Positions 5,374 through 7,134 of a stretch of DNA of 7,134 nt are shown here, piece after piece. Numbering within the stretch: position 1 is the stretch's first letter; each line of letters starts with the position of its first letter. Source of the DNA: Methylococcaceae bacterium (GTDB taxonomy: Bacteria; Pseudomonadota; Gammaproteobacteria; Methylococcales; Methylomonadaceae); contig JAUYMX010000531.1 in assembly GCA_030699345.1 (NCBI GenBank), forward strand, positions 1 through 7,134, read 5' to 3'. The notes beneath the pieces are model-generated. The model saw only the letters and a program-made list of their open reading frames with translations. It made no database searches and had not been told where the DNA came from. Both the position numbers and the translations under genes were made by a program.

Positions 5374-6021
5374 TTAGATAAAATTTAGTAATTCCGCTGG
5401 CTGTGACAAGCACACCAACGGATTGTATTGTTGCAATAACGCTTCTGAGTTTGCACCACACAATACTCCGACAGATGATATTTGGGCATTTAATGCCATT
5501 TGCAAGTCGTGAATGGAATCACCCACCATCAACGCACGCTCCGGTGCAATGCCGGTAACTTCTATAATTTCTTCAAGCATCTTAGGATGTGGCTTGGATT
5601 GGGTTTCGTCGGCGCAACGAGTTACCGTGAACAAGTCGTTGGTATTTGTCGCATGTAAGGCCTGCGCTAAGCCATCTCTTGTTTTGCCGGTCGCTACCGC
5701 TAACTGATAACCGGTATGCTGCAACTGCATCAACATGTCGTAAACGCCAGGAAAAAAATCCTCCCGGCTTAATTGTTTGGCAAAATATTCCTCTGCGTAA
5801 TTAGCCACTAATTGATTTTGGGTATTTTCATCGGCCTCTGGCAGCAAGGTTTGCATAGCTCGTTCAATACTCAGACCAATCACATTTTTAGTTGCTTGAT
5901 AATCAGGTGTGACAAAACCGCAGCGTTCGGCTGAACGCTGAATACAACCGGTAATCCAATCTATCGAATTGATCAGCGTGCCATCCCAATCAAAAATAAT
6001 TAAATCAAACCTGTTCTTCAT
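5374..6021 (-). CDS. Gph-like HAD-superfamily phosphatase
   Basis: This encodes a 215-residue cytoplasmic hydrolase of the haloacid dehalogenase superfamily. Motif I is FDWDGTLINS with nucleophile Asp11 and acid/base Asp13; motif II is Thr111 in VATGKT; motif III is Lys143 in SKPHP; motif IV is VGDSIHD with Asp168 and Asp172. A helical C1-type cap lies between motif I and motif II (about 18–90). This layout is that of phosphoglycolate phosphatase and pyrophosphatase relatives that act on small phosphate esters; the true substrate cannot be read from sequence. The ATG lies inside the end of rluC (17-bp overlap), which indicates one transcript and coupled translation. A homologous phosphatase occurs between rluC and sppA in Pseudomonas, so the location is conserved. 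Confidence 0.93.
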   Translation of the reverse strand: MKNRFDLIIFDWDGTLINSIDWITGCIQRSAERCGFVTPDYQATKNVIGLSIERAMQTLLPEADENTQNQLVANYAEEYFAKQLSREDFFPGVYDMLMQLQHTGYQLAVATGKTRDGLAQALHATNTNDLFTVTRCADETQSKPHPKMLEEIIEVTGIAPERALMVGDSIHDLQMALNAQISSVGVLCGANSEALLQQYNPLVCLSQPAELLNFI

Positions 6022-6976
6022 GCTTTAACAATGCTTCTAATTGCCGAGGTAATGGCGCCACGATAGTCAGGCTGTCGCCGGTGATAGGGTGTTTAAAGGT
6101 AACTTGCTGGGCATGAAGAAACATCCGTTTGTAGCCGCGTGCTTTAAACTTGCGGTTTAACTCATCACTGCCATAGCGATCATCACCAACGATGGGATGC
6201 CCCAAAAAAGCAGCATGGACACGAATTTGGTGAGTACGGCCGGTTTTTGGCGAGGCTTCAACCAGAGTGGCGTCGTTAAAGGTTTTTATGCGCCTAAATA
6301 ATGTTTCAGCCTCTTTGCCGGATTGACTGACAACCACCATTCGCTCCCCGCCTTTACTAACATTTTTCAGTAAAGGCGCAGTCACTACTAATTTTTTTCT
6401 GGCCCATTGTCCGGTAAGCAACGCCAGATAAGTTTTTTGCACCTGATCATCACGAAAAAACTCGTGTAACAACTTTAAAACACTACGCTTTTTGGCAATC
6501 AATAAACAACCGGAAGTATCACGATCAAGTCGATGCACCAGCTCCAAAAATTTAGCGTCCGGCCTGATCTGCCTTAATCCCTCGATAATTCCAGAGCTTA
6601 AACCGCTACCACCGTGAACAGCAAAACCAGCGGGTTTGTTCAACACCAAAAAGCCATCATCTTCAAACAGAATATCATTCTCTAATGCATCTTTTAGGTT
6701 TTGACCGACGAACATTTCTTCCGTTTTTTCTGCCACGCGAACGGGCGGAATTCTAACGACATCACCGGCAAGCAAGCGATAATTAACATCAACGCGGCCC
6801 TTATTAACCCTGACTTCGCCCTTACGCACTATCCGGTAAATCCGACTTTTAGGTACGCCCTTCAAATGCGCAATTAAGAAATTGTCCAAACGCTGATCGC
6901 ACATATCTTCGGTAATTTCCACCAACTGCACTTTGGGTGTGTTGCTGGGTGTATCGCTGTGTTCTTGATTATTCAT
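6005..6976 (-). CDS. rluC: 23S rRNA pseudouridine synthase RluC
   Basis: This encodes a 323-residue RluA-family enzyme that isomerises uridines of 23S rRNA (positions 955, 2504 and 2580 in E. coli numbering) during ribosome assembly. An S4 RNA-binding domain spans about residues 27–85, with KSRIYRIVRKGEVRVNKGR and the linker VVRIPPVRVAEK typical of RluC. The catalytic domain has NKPAGFAVHGGSG (113–125), the catalytic Asp151 in HRLDRDTSG, PLLKN (201–205), and the PKTGRTHQIRVH block (243–254). All key residues are intact and length matches E. coli RluC. The ATG at 6976 has no Shine–Dalgarno sequence at a useful distance; an AGGA lies 18 nt away. Alignment with RluC supports this start. It begins the rluC–phosphatase–sppA operon and is divergent from what should be rne. 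Confidence 0.95.
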   Translation of the reverse strand: MNNQEHSDTPSNTPKVQLVEITEDMCDQRLDNFLIAHLKGVPKSRIYRIVRKGEVRVNKGRVDVNYRLLAGDVVRIPPVRVAEKTEEMFVGQNLKDALENDILFEDDGFLVLNKPAGFAVHGGSGLSSGIIEGLRQIRPDAKFLELVHRLDRDTSGCLLIAKKRSVLKLLHEFFRDDQVQKTYLALLTGQWARKKLVVTAPLLKNVSKGGERMVVVSQSGKEAETLFRRIKTFNDATLVEASPKTGRTHQIRVHAAFLGHPIVGDDRYGSDELNRKFKARGYKRMFLHAQQVTFKHPITGDSLTIVAPLPRQLEALLKHEEQV

Positions 6977-7018
6977 GAGGTAAATAGTATCAGCATCCTG
7001 TTGGGTTGATTCTTAAAA

Positions 7019-7064
7019 TTGCCGTTATTCAATAACATTGCTATATTAAGCAAGTTTTTATAAT
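7019..7064 (+). promoter_or_regulatory. Sigma-70 promoter(s) reading right, probably for rne
   Basis: TTGCCG (7019–7024) and TATATT (7042–7047) have the ideal 17-bp spacing. A second, perfect −10 box TATAAT (7059–7064) lies further on with TTGCTA (7038–7043) at 15 bp. Both read away from rluC toward the window edge. In gammaproteobacteria the gene divergent from rluC is usually rne, so this is probably the rne promoter region. The promoter boxes are seen directly; the target is inferred. Confidence 0.55.
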
Positions 7065-7070
7065 AAAAAC
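7024..7070. repeat. Three consecutive palindromes in the divergent spacer
   Basis: GTTATT-C-AATAAC (7024–7036), TTGCT-N6-AGCAA (7038–7053) and GTTTTTAT-A-ATAAAAAC (7054–7070) lie almost end to end across the promoter boxes. They could be operators or DNA-bending sites. The AT-rich composition makes short palindromes likelier by chance, though the 17-bp last one is perfect. Confidence 0.4.
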
Positions 7071-7078
7071 ATACTTTT

Positions 7079-7115
7079 GCCCTGTGGATTTTAATAATTA
7101 CAACCGCACAAGGGC
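7079..7115 (+). promoter_or_regulatory. Stem-loop in the presumed rne leader
   Basis: GCCCT (7079–7083) pairs with AGGGC (7111–7115), and GTG (7084–7086) with CAC (7107–7109) after a one-base bulge, leaving a large AU-rich loop. It lies downstream of the promoter boxes and would be in the 5' untranslated RNA. In gammaproteobacteria the rne leader contains structured hairpins through which RNase E controls its own mRNA (rne5 element). Placement fits, but homology to that element was not tested. Confidence 0.4.
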
Positions 7116-7134
7116 TGACCAGAGAAGATCAACA

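Overview
This window looks like chromosomal DNA of a gammaproteobacterium of moderate, slightly AT-leaning composition. The protein set (DUF1415 protein, stand-alone RibD C-terminal-like reductase, PhoP/PhoQ-type system with a PepSY protein, rluC–HAD phosphatase–sppA) would suit the Methylococcales or a related lineage. That lineage call is inferred from the look of the proteins and was not tested by a search.

Left part (1–1786, + strand): a DUF1415 gene is followed by a gap of about 250 bp and then a RibD C-terminal/DHFR-like reductase. The last 16 codons of the reductase lie downstream of a clear intrinsic-terminator signature, so the terminator is inside the coding sequence. Its 3' end faces, 6 bp away, the 3' end of the next operon.

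Middle part (1793–4124, − strand): an operon read right to left. It encodes a small secreted PepSY-domain protein, then (7 bp later) an OmpR/PhoP-family response regulator, then (45 bp later) a PhoQ-like membrane histidine kinase. The order suggests a periplasmic accessory protein, a regulator and a sensor acting together in envelope signalling.

Spacer 4125–4378: this holds the most distinctive structure in the window. It is a 144-bp non-coding element (4230–4373) with terminal inverted repeats that begin GTAA. A perfect 8-bp direct repeat (AATTTTTA) flanks it on both sides. Together these are the hallmarks of a MITE mobilised by an IS66-family transposase. Inside it are two REP-like hairpins. 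One copy of the target duplication contains the stop codon of the neighbouring sppA.

Right part (4379–6976, − strand): rluC, a Gph-like HAD phosphatase (17-bp overlap with rluC) and a short-form SppA signal peptide peptidase form a tight operon. The same gene order is known beside rne in Pseudomonas. The last 158 bp are divergent upstream DNA with a good sigma-70 promoter reading to the right, three consecutive palindromes and a stem-loop. By synteny this should be the rne promoter and the start of its leader, with the rne coding region beyond the window.

No wholly new multi-gene system was recognised. The points most worth checking are the MITE, the intragenic terminator, the divergent reductase and the PepSY–two-component operon.
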